From assembly GCA_937911445.1 (NCBI GenBank), contig CALDQY010000105.1:1-27813 (forward strand): a DNA stretch of 27,813 bases, given 5' to 3'. A program made the translations under genes and the position numbers. This DNA is from an uncultured Rhodobiaceae bacterium (GTDB taxonomy: Archaea; Thermoplasmatota; Poseidoniia; Poseidoniales; Poseidoniaceae). Below are positions 8,410 through 18,052 of this stretch, in pieces. Position 1 is the first letter of the stretch, and every line of letters begins with the position of its first letter. The notes below the pieces were generated by a model that saw only the letters and a list, made by a program, of their open reading frames with translations, was not told the DNA's origin and did not search any database.

Positions 8410-9717
8410 TCATGAGTTTGCCGAATCGAACATTGCGAGGGACGATTGCGATGGCTTGGTCTTGGCACGAACCAACGCTTCGCATGAATCTCGGATCTGC
8501 TCAGGTACGAAAACGAGAATACGCTCATCGGATTGTGTGAGTGAACGGATAAGCGGTGAATGTTCCGCTGCGTCTCGGCCATCCTCCAGAATGATGCCCT
8601 GTTCGTACGGCATGTAACCACGTTTTCGGATCGAAGCAGTGATCAGGTCGTGTTCAGCATCGAATCCTTGTTGACTGAGATGGGCTGTAATCTCATCTTT
8701 GACCATAGCAAACATCTCGGTTGTCAACGATGGAATTCTCAACGACTTGTGATAATCTCTGCGAGCTAACAAACGTGATGCGTAACCTGACAAAATTTCG
8801 TCAGAATGATTCGCAAATCGGCCCATGGCGACTTTGATGTGGGCATCATGCAGCGAGGCATATTGATCTGGCGTCAATGATTCATTGAGGAGCATCTCAT
8901 GGATTTCACCATCCAATTCCAGCACTCCGCTTTGAGCCAACTGTCGAGCACGTGCAAGCATTCGGACAAGGTAGGATTGAGTGAGCATGTTGACTTTGTG
9001 AAAGTATACCTGATTGTACATGTGATATCTCGTCACGAGATAGGCCTCAATCGCTGGCAATCCCCAGGTTTTCACATACAATCTTCCCTCATCGTTGACA
9101 CGTAGTGCACGAATGACCCGAGCACTGTCAAATCCACCGATTTGTGCACCTGTGTTGGCTTGGTCACGGATCATGTAATCCATTCGATCAACATCGAGCT
9201 GACTGCTGATGATTTCCTTGAGAAACGGAGCGATTGGAACACCGTTGCACTCCTGTTGCCCGTCAAGAAGAGCAAAGAGACGCTGTTTTCGTTCTTCACC
9301 GAGAACATCAGCGAGGACTTGCCCAATCTCTGAGTCCTCGCTCTCAAGAAGAATTCTGCCCCAGTGTTCGTGGGAATGGAACGTAGCAAAGACCTCCGGT
9401 GTCTCGAGAAGATGAGAATATGGTGGATGGCCGATATCGTGGAGCAATGCACCAATTTGAACCAACTCAGCATCGGAGTCCGAGAGCAGGCCAGGTTGAA
9501 CTTCCTGTAAAGAGGAAGTCAACTCACCTGCGAGAAAGTATGCACCAAGGGAATGTGCAAAACGCGTGTGGGTCGCAGACGGAAAGACAAATTCACAGGT
9601 TGAGAGTTGTTGGATGTTCCTCAAACGCTGGAATTCATGTGTGTCGATGATACGTGCGTGATGGGCTGGAACCAGAACGTCGCGATGGATTTCATCGCGA
9701 ATCACGCGGTCTCGCAT
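8410..9717 (-). CDS. HD-superfamily phosphohydrolase (dNTPase/YdhJ-like)
   Basis: A cytoplasmic metal-dependent phosphohydrolase of the HD family related to dGTPases; the substrate is unknown. The 435 residues begin VIRDEIHRDVLVPAHHARIIDTHEFQRLRNIQQL, the typical family entry. Metal-binding residues are visible in THTRFAHSLG (H50, H55), LLHDIGHPPYSH (H93-D94) and the LDVDRMDYMIRD block. ATG 9717 is chosen because family homology starts there and AGGA lies upstream. The frame stays open to ATG 9810, whose start would share a CATG with the divergent gene's start, and beyond it to 9936. Its neighbour across the 91-base divergent gap is the first gene of the surface-protein run. Related enzymes hydrolyse dNTPs, so a role in deoxynucleotide balance is possible but unproven. 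Confidence 0.88.
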   Translation of the reverse strand: MRDRVIRDEIHRDVLVPAHHARIIDTHEFQRLRNIQQLSTCEFVFPSATHTRFAHSLGAYFLAGELTSSLQEVQPGLLSDSDAELVQIGALLHDIGHPPYSHLLETPEVFATFHSHEHWGRILLESEDSEIGQVLADVLGEERKQRLFALLDGQQECNGVPIAPFLKEIISSQLDVDRMDYMIRDQANTGAQIGGFDSARVIRALRVNDEGRLYVKTWGLPAIEAYLVTRYHMYNQVYFHKVNMLTQSYLVRMLARARQLAQSGVLELDGEIHEMLLNESLTPDQYASLHDAHIKVAMGRFANHSDEILSGYASRLLARRDYHKSLRIPSLTTEMFAMVKDEITAHLSQQGFDAEHDLITASIRKRGYMPYEQGIILEDGRDAAEHSPLIRSLTQSDERILVFVPEQIRDSCEALVRAKTKPSQSSLAMFDSANS

Positions 9718-9777
9718 GTCTTTTCCTGTTCTTGCCTTCCATTTCAAGGCATCTCTTCTGATAATGGCCGAGGGGAA

Positions 9778-9786
9778 GTGATATGC
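9778..9786 (+). promoter_or_regulatory. TATA-like element before the OB-fold surface protein gene
   Basis: GTGATATGC is centred about 27 bases before ATG 9809, a spacing suited to a leaderless archaeal promoter for the plus-strand gene run. AAAGGGG also lies just before the ATG, so a short leader with a Shine-Dalgarno is the alternative. Confidence 0.33.
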
Positions 9787-9808
9787 ATCTCGACCTAAAG
9801 GGGCACTC

Positions 9809-11551
9809 ATGGCAGATGGTCTCAAAGGCTTCCTCGCCCGATTATCGACTGACGATCCTGAGACAAATGGACCCCGATTGTGGGTCATGTTTGCGATTTC
9901 CTTGTTCCTCGTGGCTACACTCAACTGGTATGCCATGGTACGGGAACCATCGGTTGTTGATGTTGACGAATTGACCGATTACATCAACGAAGTAGTCAAG
10001 GTTGAAGGTCAATTGATTTCATGGGTCGAAGACCCATACAACTCCGGTGATGATCGACTTGATGCCATTATCGATGACGGCACCGGTGTTGTGGAATTGC
10101 GGTGGTATCGCCCAGCAGAATTACCGCCAATAGGAACGAACGTGACAGTGATTGGAGATGTTATTGAATACGAAGGACGAATGTGGCTACAAGCGCTTGG
10201 TGCTGGAGCAATGAATTGGGACAAGGAAGACATTCCTGCTGCGCCCTTGTTGGCAATCTCCGATGTTGCGCTGAACCCAGAGGACTATGATGGTAAAGTC
10301 ATTCAATTGTCAGGATTCATGTCCAAATCGATTGCACCCGATGTATCATTTGGTACGGCTAGACTTGGAGACCACCCCAACTATGGAAACTCAAATCATC
10401 AAATCGGGATGACCATTCACTCCGCAACTGGAGAATGGATTGAAGCAGGCTCAAAGGTGACCGTTCAAGGTGTCCTCTCCTACCAACAACGAGAGTTGCG
10501 CTGGAATCTTGCCGTCCAAGGACCCGAAATTGTCATTGACAGAAATCACCCCATTGAAATCCCGTTGCTCGACTGGTCCTCACAATCGACATGGATGTAC
10601 TCATCTGGCCGAACCGTAGACGTTGCAGGTACATTGTCCATCCTCGACGGAGAATGGCAACTTGAGGGCTCTTCTGGCTCTCCTTTGTGTGTCTTACCAA
10701 GCCAAGATGATGTCGATTCCGCTGATTCACTGAATGGAAGCGACATTCGCATGCGAGGTCGACTCGTATGGAACACTGCGTCCTCATCATGGTGCCTCGA
10801 CAAAGGAGACGGATCGAACCCTGATTTGATTGCAACATCATCCATCGATGATTTGTTGGTGATGCTCAGCGCAAATCCTTCGGCGATCTTCGACAACCCT
10901 GGACAGGTTTACACAGTAACTGCGTACATGAAATACGCTCTCGAACCAAGTGTTGAAGATGAATCTGCTTATTTTACCGATTCTCAAGGTTACACCCCTG
11001 GTTGGACAAGCATAGCGGTCACGATTCCTGGACCACGCGCAACCTGGCTCGAAGCCGGTCAAGCCGTTACAGCAGAGGTCACCATCGCCTGGGATGACGA
11101 AAATATGCGAGCTGAATTGCTCGTAGAACAACTCACGGAAGGCCAAAAGGCGTCTCCGATGACACTGCTTTGGGGAGATGGAGCCATCGATTGGGGCTAT
11201 GACAAAAACAAGATTGTTCGAATCAACGGCAAGGCTACAGAAGAGAATGGTACATGGTATCTCTCCGAACCTGGTAGCGACAAGAGAATCCTACTAGATG
11301 CTGTGAACAATTGCATCGGTTTGGATGAGCTCCATCTCGGCACGGCTATGCAATGGGAGGGTAGATTGCTTCAAGTTGAAGACCCTGATTCGCTTGCCAT
11401 GATTTACACCCTCAGCAGCGCTGATGTTGATGACAACGACAACGATGGGCTCAGCGATGCCCTCGAGTCGGCATTCGGAACGAGTTCAAACAACGAAGAT
11501 ACGGACGGAGATGGAATAAGCGATCGTCAAGAATACATCGACCAATCCTAG
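9809..11551 (+). CDS. Membrane-anchored protein with OB-fold-like repeats and C-terminal TSP3 calcium-binding motifs
   Basis: Probably an exported protein held by one N-terminal helix (residues about 29-48, LWVMFAISLFLVATLNWYAM) with the rest outside. Residues 60-130 look like an OB-fold of the tRNA-anti/YhcR type (VKVEGQLISW, AIIDDGTGVVELRWY, GTNVTVIGDVIEYEGRMWLQ). Up to four further segments share the pattern of a starting strand, a G-x-V-x-G turn and a closing strand, near 150-245, 265-345, 362-440 and 455-540; these are less certain. The end has two Asp-rich motifs (DDNDNDGLSDALE, NEDTDGDGISDRQE) of the thrombospondin type 3 kind. OB-folds bind nucleic acids or oligosaccharides. It is eight bases upstream of the permease, suggesting co-transcription, and shares the TSP3 feature with the giant protein at 13129. 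Function unassigned. Confidence 0.75.
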   Translation: MADGLKGFLARLSTDDPETNGPRLWVMFAISLFLVATLNWYAMVREPSVVDVDELTDYINEVVKVEGQLISWVEDPYNSGDDRLDAIIDDGTGVVELRWYRPAELPPIGTNVTVIGDVIEYEGRMWLQALGAGAMNWDKEDIPAAPLLAISDVALNPEDYDGKVIQLSGFMSKSIAPDVSFGTARLGDHPNYGNSNHQIGMTIHSATGEWIEAGSKVTVQGVLSYQQRELRWNLAVQGPEIVIDRNHPIEIPLLDWSSQSTWMYSSGRTVDVAGTLSILDGEWQLEGSSGSPLCVLPSQDDVDSADSLNGSDIRMRGRLVWNTASSSWCLDKGDGSNPDLIATSSIDDLLVMLSANPSAIFDNPGQVYTVTAYMKYALEPSVEDESAYFTDSQGYTPGWTSIAVTIPGPRATWLEAGQAVTAEVTIAWDDENMRAELLVEQLTEGQKASPMTLLWGDGAIDWGYDKNKIVRINGKATEENGTWYLSEPGSDKRILLDAVNNCIGLDELHLGTAMQWEGRLLQVEDPDSLAMIYTLSSADVDDNDNDGLSDALESAFGTSSNNEDTDGDGISDRQEYIDQS

Positions 11552-11559
11552 GTGATTTG

Positions 11560-13062
11560 ATGATTGAAGCATACTTCCATGAACTTTGGTGGCTCCTTGG
11601 CGCATTGTTCTTTGGCGTCATGCTCGGTTCACTCACAGGATTGATTCCTGGTTTCCACGTCAACAACGTTGCGCTCATTCTCCTTGCTCTTTCTCCGGGA
11701 TTGCTCGAATTGGGCATACCGCTCTCTGCCGTCGCCGCCATTATTGTATCAACAGGCACTGTTCACACTTTCTTGAATTACATCCCATCCGCATTGATTG
11801 GAGCACCTGATGGCGATACGGCGTTATCGCTGTTACCCGGACATCGAATGTTGCTGGCAGGAAACGCTGCACGAGGTGTTGCCTGGTCTGCACGTGGTTC
11901 ACAGTTGGGTCTGTTCTTGTCGCTCCCTCTTATCGTCGTGGCCCGGATTGCTTTCGGGCCTGAGCTTAACTGGTACAATGGACTACGTGACTGGCTTCCT
12001 GTGATTTTGCTGGTGATCTCATTGCTCTTGCTCGCCACGGAAACAACACGTCTCGATTGGCCGAAATGGGTCCAGAAGATAACCGGTAAGCGCCTTGGTA
12101 ACGACAGTCGTTTAGCAGGGTTCGTTGCTGCAACTGTGTTCTTTTTGCTCGCAGGCCTTTACGGCTGGGCAGTGTTTGAACTTCCCGTTGACAGTCCAGT
12201 TGGTATGCCGTCTCCGTCACTTTTGCTTCCAAGTCTTGCAGGTCTGTTTGGAATTGCTAACCTATTGGATATCTACGCAACGACCAGTCACCTACCTCCT
12301 CAAAAGGAAAACTGGGACCTTCCACCGGTCAAGCCCCTCATCGCTCCTTGTTTCTGGTCGGCTGTCGCTGGAGCGAGCATGGGTGTTCTTCCAGGGATGA
12401 CTGCCTCACAGGCGACCGTTCTTGTGATGGGTGGCAGAAACGTAGCCGCAAAGGTGCAAGGCAAAGAAGGATACGGCATGGATTGGGAAACCCGCCGGTT
12501 AACCGAACTAAGCGATGAGGAGTTGCTTGAAATTGCAGTGGCTGAAGCAGAGGATGGCTACGAAGGACCGCAAACAAAACAGGATCTCGAAGTAATTGCC
12601 ATTCTCTCTGCTGTCAACACTGCTGTTACTGTCATGGTTCTCGGCTTCCTGTACATTATCGGACGTTCACGCTCCGGTGCAACATTAGCACTGAAAATGA
12701 TGTACCCGATTGAGACGTGGAATTCAACACAACCAACTGCAGACTTCGTACGTTTGCTTGCTGTTACACTTGCAGCTGGAATCATGGCCATGCCAATCAT
12801 GAAAATTGTAGGAAAGGGAATGTTGCGATTGCATGCAGCAATTCCTCTCCAGTCCATGGTCATGGGTGTGATCATTTTCGTCACTGCGTTGGTCTGGTTA
12901 TCAACCGGATTTGTTGGAATCGGTGTGCTCATTGTAGGAACCATTCTCGGTTTGATGCCACCACGTATCGGAATCCGACGAAGTCATGGTATGGGCATCA
13001 TCTTGGTACCAATCATGATTTACACCTTTGCTCAGATGGCCGACAGCTTTGGTTTCATTTGA
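11560..13062 (+). CDS. TctA-like (DUF112) family permease
   Basis: A multi-pass membrane transporter subunit of the archaeal branch of the tripartite tricarboxylate transporter large-subunit family; substrate unknown. The 500 residues contain about ten hydrophobic segments and two copies of the glycine-proline motif typical of TctA: GSLTGLIPGFHVNNVALILL near residues 23-42, and GASMGVLPGMTASQATVLVM in the second half. No TctB or TctC (periplasmic binding protein) gene is adjacent, which is common for the archaeal DUF112 group. ATG 11560 is preceded by GGTGA; a TTG at 11557 is the only alternative. It follows the OB-fold surface protein by eight bases and precedes the lamin-tail/PLD protein by 66, so it may import products made at the surface. 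Confidence 0.85.
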   Translation: MIEAYFHELWWLLGALFFGVMLGSLTGLIPGFHVNNVALILLALSPGLLELGIPLSAVAAIIVSTGTVHTFLNYIPSALIGAPDGDTALSLLPGHRMLLAGNAARGVAWSARGSQLGLFLSLPLIVVARIAFGPELNWYNGLRDWLPVILLVISLLLLATETTRLDWPKWVQKITGKRLGNDSRLAGFVAATVFFLLAGLYGWAVFELPVDSPVGMPSPSLLLPSLAGLFGIANLLDIYATTSHLPPQKENWDLPPVKPLIAPCFWSAVAGASMGVLPGMTASQATVLVMGGRNVAAKVQGKEGYGMDWETRRLTELSDEELLEIAVAEAEDGYEGPQTKQDLEVIAILSAVNTAVTVMVLGFLYIIGRSRSGATLALKMMYPIETWNSTQPTADFVRLLAVTLAAGIMAMPIMKIVGKGMLRLHAAIPLQSMVMGVIIFVTALVWLSTGFVGIGVLIVGTILGLMPPRIGIRRSHGMGIILVPIMIYTFAQMADSFGFI

Positions 13063-13128
13063 AATCCAGAGGATTCCACGCACCAAAAGATATGAGGGGG
13101 AAGGCGTTGGCTAGAGCGTCGATGCTGT

Positions 13129-16100
13129 ATGCGAATTGAGTCCGTTTTTCTTCTTGTTCTGATGCTTTTGGTCCCGCTTACACCTTTGGTTGAACCAACA
13201 GAAGCCGTTTCTGCCCGCAGCCAGCCTTGCGGTGGTTCGATATGCATCAACGAAGTCATGCCAAATCCGAACGGGTACGATGATGCCGTTTGGCCGAATG
13301 GCGAATGGCTAGAACTACACAATTCTGGAACGACATCTGTTGATGTAAGGAATTGGTATTTCTCCAACAAAGCCGCAAAGACGTTGACGTTGGATTCGAA
13401 CTCCATTGTAGGATACGACGCTGCGAACGCATCAACCTACACCCTCGCTCCAGGTGATTACATGATTGTCGCTCGAAACGGTGCAAGCAACTTCTATGTT
13501 GCAAACTCCAACGATTTCATGACACTTTACGACTCCTCAAGCGGATGGATCGATGAAGCCACTTGGAATTCGAGTTCGAGTGGAGTAAGTCTCGAAGAAG
13601 ACCCTGCAAGCGCCTATAACGACTGGATTCCAACATCAAACCCAACGCCTGGTTCACCGAATTCTGGCGGAGGTACAGGCGGCCCAACCTATGTTCAAAG
13701 CGATGTCATCATCCATGAGGTCATGGCCGATCCTTGGCCAAGTTACGATAACGCCACTTGGCCCGGCGGCGAGTGGGTTGAAATCTACAACAACGGTACT
13801 TCGACCATCGACCTCACTGGTTATTGGTTGCAGGACCTTGCAGGGAACATGATTCAACTTGATGAGAATCATCTCGTTGGGGCCTCATCCGATGCAGAAA
13901 CAATGCTCATCTATTCTCAAGAGACTCGTGTCATCGCAGTCAACGCCACCTCAAACAGCGGTGTGCTCAACAACGGCCAAGAAACCCTTCGGCTTTACCT
14001 CCCGAACGGTAGTATCGGCGATGAAGTGATGTGGAGCTCCAACCAACCAGGGTTTTCAATCGAAGCCAACCCAAGCGGAGGAATGTGGCAATACTCTACC
14101 TATCCTACACCGAACGCAACCAATGCTGCGAAACTAACAGACATTACTGCATCTGGTGACGTTCACTTGAATGAGATATTGCCAGTCAGTACCATGGATG
14201 GTAGTGCTGCGCCTGATGGCGAATGGGTTGAGTTCTATAATGCTGGAACGACCCCAGTGGATCTCAATGGTTGGTCCATCATCGATGGTATGGGGAACGT
14301 CACTTATCTCGATCCTGGAACCATCGTTGCCAACAGTTCACAAGGAAGCACGATGATTGATGGTGGTGAACGTCGACTGGTCGAATATACTGGAGAAACT
14401 CGACTCTGGGACAACCACAACCATCTCGTCGTCCGAGAAGCAAGTGGCTCCATTGTCGACATGGGATTCTACACAACGAACTACGGTCCTGATGTTTCTC
14501 TTATTCGAGGACAGCAATATCACGACCCATGGACTCCATCGATTTCTCCTTCTCCAGGTCAACCCGAACCTACTCCAACGCCAACAACAGGCGACGTTCG
14601 TATTACAGAGGTTCTCCCAGATGCTATCGGAAGCGATTCTGCTTCATATCCAAACGGCGAATGGATTGAGATTCAAAACACGGGAACGGAGGAGGTCGAT
14701 GTTGCTGGATGGCGTTTCTCTGCATCGGGTCGAACGCTCATTCTCCACCAGTACAACATGCCCGATAAATCCGACACCATCCTCCAAGCAGGAGAAACTA
14801 CGTTGATTGCTCTCAATGGTACATCGCAGTTCTATCTGAAGCATACAACACCGGATCAAATCTTCCTTTACGATGGAAACGGTGTTGCTGTTCATTCTGC
14901 ACAATGGACCCATACGCTCGAAGGTGTTTCGTTAATCAACAATACAGAATCCCATGCAGGTGCTGGTCCTTTGGGGACAAACGCCCCATCCTCTACGACA
15001 ACGTGGGGTGTTGAAGATTGGCTCAACGCTGCTTGGATGACCCCCGGCGAAGAAAATCCAGTCTGGTCTGCGTATACGGGAAGTGAAAGCCTCGTTGTCA
15101 CCGAAATCGTGACCTCTTGCGACCTTCCATCATTCCAACCTGCGGCGGATTGGATTGAGTTGTACAATGAAGGAAACGAAGACATCAATTTGAGTCGTTG
15201 GATGGTGGGTGCTGATTACACCTCGAACCCACTCATGGGACGCCAATTTATCGACGCAAGCATGCTTTGGGAGTCGATGTCCAACAACACAATTCTCGCG
15301 CCAATGGGTCGTGTCGTCGTCGAACTTCAGTACGACATCTTCGGACCTGATTTGGACGATGTGAGTTCGATGGACTTGATGAATCCTGATGGAGAACTTC
15401 TGCTCTCAATTACGCCTCCAGAGTCTTCACTTAGCACAACATGTGGATCCTATGGATACAACGCCACAAACGACGAATGGGTCGAATTCCTTTGGCCGAC
15501 CCCCGGCACACCTGAGCCAGACGCAAGCATGATGGCTTCCATCGACGACATCAAATTCAGTTCCATCATGTGGGACGGTGTATCATCCATTTCAACCGAA
15601 ATGGAATTCTTTGAACTCACAAACGTCGGAAGTGAAGCTGCCATGCTCAACGGGTGGACGGTCAAGCGGATTGCTTCGGATGGAACATCGTTTGAGTCCA
15701 CCATTACCAACCTCCAAATCGGTGCGTCATCGTCTGTCAAACTCTCAAACGATGTTGCAGCATTGGAATTATTTGAGGACGGTAATATCCTTGACATGGG
15801 TGCTGCCATGGAGAACCCTATCTATCTGCTCGACAGTGGCATGGCCTTGCAACTCATCCACCCAACCGGGCTGGTAGCCGACACCATCGTCTACAAGAAC
15901 GGTCCGGTGGACACAGAAGGTTGGAATGGAGTTTCTCTCTCAGAACCCGTAAGCAGCATCGACAATCTCATTCTCTATCGTGGGGATGGCTGTGGTGTCA
16001 TGACCGATACGAATCAATCCGCTGATTGGCATCAGCGCTGGGGACGTCTGGGCGCAAGTGATTTCTGTGGCGATGTACAATTCGATGATGCAACGTCGAT

Positions 16101-18012
16101 TACACCACTCATTGCTCCAGAGCATGGTTTGATGGATTTGCTCAACTGGATCGATGGGGCACAAACGTCCCTCTACGTCCACCTCTACATCCTCCAGTCA
16201 AGCGAGTTGATGCAGGCGCTCATTGATGCACATGATCGTGGTGTGAACGTTGTCCTAGTCCTCAATGAACCAGAGGACTGGTGGAATTCAAACGACAAAC
16301 AAGGGCAAGAAGCCTATGCCTATGCACTGAAGAATGCTGGTCTTAGCGTCCACTGGTTCGGAGGCTCAGGAGACGACCCGTACCTCTATCTCCACGCCAA
16401 GGTTGCTGTACGTGATGATGCTTCAGTATGGATCGGCTCTGGTAATTGGAAAGCCTCCTCCTTGCCGTACGATGGTGATCGTGGAAACCGAGACTGGGGA
16501 ATCATCGTCGATAGTGTCCAACTCGCCAACAATGTTCGAGCAAAGATGACGTTCGATGAAGAGTCCATGTACGTCCAAGCCGTCTCACCGGTTGCACCAA
16601 CAAATTCCTATTCCATTCCAGAGGCACAAAACATCGACCAAGCAACAGCAACGAGTTTCACAGGAACCTACAGTGGCCAATTGCTCACGTGTCCTGACGA
16701 TTGTGTTGATGGGTTAACCGAGATGATTCAGTCTGCAGAGGACGAAATTCTGCTTTCCTTGCAATACCTCGATCTCGATTGGAAATGGGGTTGGGGAGAA
16801 AATCCAGTAGTTTCAGCGTTGGAGCAGGCTGCGATGGATGGCGTGTCCATTCGCTTAATCATCAACGGCGCCTACCTTGACGAAGACATCCAGGATGTTG
16901 TCGACCGAATCAACAACGATTGGAACATCACGTTCGGCTGGGATGCTTCCGCGGTCATCATGAGCGAGGACGATGATGTCATGAAACTTCACAACAAAGG
17001 GGCCATCGTTGATGGCGAATCGGTCCTTGTTTCAAGCATCAATTGGGGCGATTCAGCGATGGTTCGCAATCGTGAGATGGGACTCATTATCACCTCTACC
17101 GAGGTAGCTGAACCCTACATCCAATCGTGGTATGCTGATTGGAACCGTCTTGACAATGTCACGGATACCGATAACGATGGGATGCCAGACATCTACGAGG
17201 TGAACTACGGCTTGAATCGAACCGTTGCCACCATTGACGGAGTCTTGGAGTCCGATGCAGACAACGACAATGATGGTCTTTCCAATCTCGATGAATACAC
17301 GCTTGGCGGCGATCCGTTCAATCCAGATACCGATGGAGATTGCATTCTCGATGCTGTTGAAGTGAGTTGGGCCCAAGCTACAGCACTCGATCCGTCCGTT
17401 GAGGCAGTTTCACCTGAAGATGCAATCAACATGGCAGATGCTGATGACGACGGCGTCAACGAAGCAGACGCACTTGGTTGCGACCTTGGTGGAATTGAAC
17501 CGGTCGACACGGGTACCAACGAAACGGACGAACCAAGCACAGACGACGATCAAGATGGTGTCCTCAATGCCGCTGACGAATGTCCTGATACACCTGCGAA
17601 TACACCGACTGATGTTTCCGGTTGTTCGTTGAATCAACGCAACCAAAAAGCAGGCGATGCAAGTGGTGAAGCCGAGGAAGGATTCGGTGAAACGTTCATG
17701 CTCTTGTTGATGATTGGCGGCCTCTTGCTCCTCATCGGGGCTGTTTACGGCATACTTCAGTCACGAAAAGAAAACGAGGCTCGAAAGGATTGGGTCACCG
17801 ATCAACACATCGATGATCTAGTTGGAACCGAAGCACAATGGGAACAACCAGTTTTGGATGGACGTGGTAGTGAGAACAGTTCTCCACTTGCGAGCGAATT
17901 GGAGCGATTCCCCGGTTGGGACGAAGCGATGCTGCAACAATATCTCGACCTTGGATGGACCCTTGACCAGTTGGAAGAATACTATCAACAACAGGTTGCA
18001 GAACAGGGTTGA
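13129..18012 (+). CDS. Giant surface protein: six lamin-tail domains, two phospholipase D domains, TSP3 repeats, C-terminal anchor
   Basis: A 1627-residue exported enzyme. A signal peptide (residues 1-28) precedes six lamin-tail-like domains starting near residues 37, 193, 344, 490, 655 and 808, each with a variant of the pattern INEV, GEWxExxNxG, DLxGW. Two PLD domains follow. The first has HAKVAVRD with H1089, K1091 and D1096, then WIGSGNW; the second has HNKGAIVD with H1288, K1290 and D1295, then VSSINW. Both catalytic HxKx4D motifs are therefore intact, as needed for a single-chain active site. Residues about 1345-1504 carry Asp-rich TSP3-like calcium motifs (DTDNDGMPD, DADNDNDGLSN, DTDGDCILD, DDDQDGVLN). 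A helix near 1523-1544 anchors the protein, followed by a cytoplasmic tail ending in a coiled, Gln/Glu-rich segment. PLD enzymes cleave phosphodiesters in DNA or phospholipids; lamin-tail domains are frequent in secreted nucleases. The exact substrate is not decided by sequence. Confidence 0.9.
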   Translation: MRIESVFLLVLMLLVPLTPLVEPTEAVSARSQPCGGSICINEVMPNPNGYDDAVWPNGEWLELHNSGTTSVDVRNWYFSNKAAKTLTLDSNSIVGYDAANASTYTLAPGDYMIVARNGASNFYVANSNDFMTLYDSSSGWIDEATWNSSSSGVSLEEDPASAYNDWIPTSNPTPGSPNSGGGTGGPTYVQSDVIIHEVMADPWPSYDNATWPGGEWVEIYNNGTSTIDLTGYWLQDLAGNMIQLDENHLVGASSDAETMLIYSQETRVIAVNATSNSGVLNNGQETLRLYLPNGSIGDEVMWSSNQPGFSIEANPSGGMWQYSTYPTPNATNAAKLTDITASGDVHLNEILPVSTMDGSAAPDGEWVEFYNAGTTPVDLNGWSIIDGMGNVTYLDPGTIVANSSQGSTMIDGGERRLVEYTGETRLWDNHNHLVVREASGSIVDMGFYTTNYGPDVSLIRGQQYHDPWTPSISPSPGQPEPTPTPTTGDVRITEVLPDAIGSDSASYPNGEWIEIQNTGTEEVDVAGWRFSASGRTLILHQYNMPDKSDTILQAGETTLIALNGTSQFYLKHTTPDQIFLYDGNGVAVHSAQWTHTLEGVSLINNTESHAGAGPLGTNAPSSTTTWGVEDWLNAAWMTPGEENPVWSAYTGSESLVVTEIVTSCDLPSFQPAADWIELYNEGNEDINLSRWMVGADYTSNPLMGRQFIDASMLWESMSNNTILAPMGRVVVELQYDIFGPDLDDVSSMDLMNPDGELLLSITPPESSLSTTCGSYGYNATNDEWVEFLWPTPGTPEPDASMMASIDDIKFSSIMWDGVSSISTEMEFFELTNVGSEAAMLNGWTVKRIASDGTSFESTITNLQIGASSSVKLSNDVAALELFEDGNILDMGAAMENPIYLLDSGMALQLIHPTGLVADTIVYKNGPVDTEGWNGVSLSEPVSSIDNLILYRGDGCGVMTDTNQSADWHQRWGRLGASDFCGDVQFDDATSITPLIAPEHGLMDLLNWIDGAQTSLYVHLYILQSSELMQALIDAHDRGVNVVLVLNEPEDWWNSNDKQGQEAYAYALKNAGLSVHWFGGSGDDPYLYLHAKVAVRDDASVWIGSGNWKASSLPYDGDRGNRDWGIIVDSVQLANNVRAKMTFDEESMYVQAVSPVAPTNSYSIPEAQNIDQATATSFTGTYSGQLLTCPDDCVDGLTEMIQSAEDEILLSLQYLDLDWKWGWGENPVVSALEQAAMDGVSIRLIINGAYLDEDIQDVVDRINNDWNITFGWDASAVIMSEDDDVMKLHNKGAIVDGESVLVSSINWGDSAMVRNREMGLIITSTEVAEPYIQSWYADWNRLDNVTDTDNDGMPDIYEVNYGLNRTVATIDGVLESDADNDNDGLSNLDEYTLGGDPFNPDTDGDCILDAVEVSWAQATALDPSVEAVSPEDAINMADADDDGVNEADALGCDLGGIEPVDTGTNETDEPSTDDDQDGVLNAADECPDTPANTPTDVSGCSLNQRNQKAGDASGEAEEGFGETFMLLLMIGGLLLLIGAVYGILQSRKENEARKDWVTDQHIDDLVGTEAQWEQPVLDGRGSENSSPLASELERFPGWDEAMLQQYLDLGWTLDQLEEYYQQQVAEQG

Positions 18013-18052
18013 GTCGCGTAACCTTGACAAAGGACCGATTCTAAGGTATACC

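Noticed and set aside
9718..9936. Longer forms of the HD phosphohydrolase
   Set aside because: Extra residues are antisense to the divergent OB-fold gene or its promoter and lack family similarity; ATG 9717 has AGGA upstream.
13240..15900. DNA-level repeats in the lamin-tail region
   Set aside because: Similarity between the six domains is at the protein level only; the nucleotide sequences are diverged, so this is not a recent tandem duplication.
17822..18052. N-terminal extension of the BI-1 family gene back into the giant surface-protein gene
   Set aside because: It overlaps about 190 bases of well-supported coding sequence in another frame, lacks homology, and ATG 18053 has a ribosome binding site.
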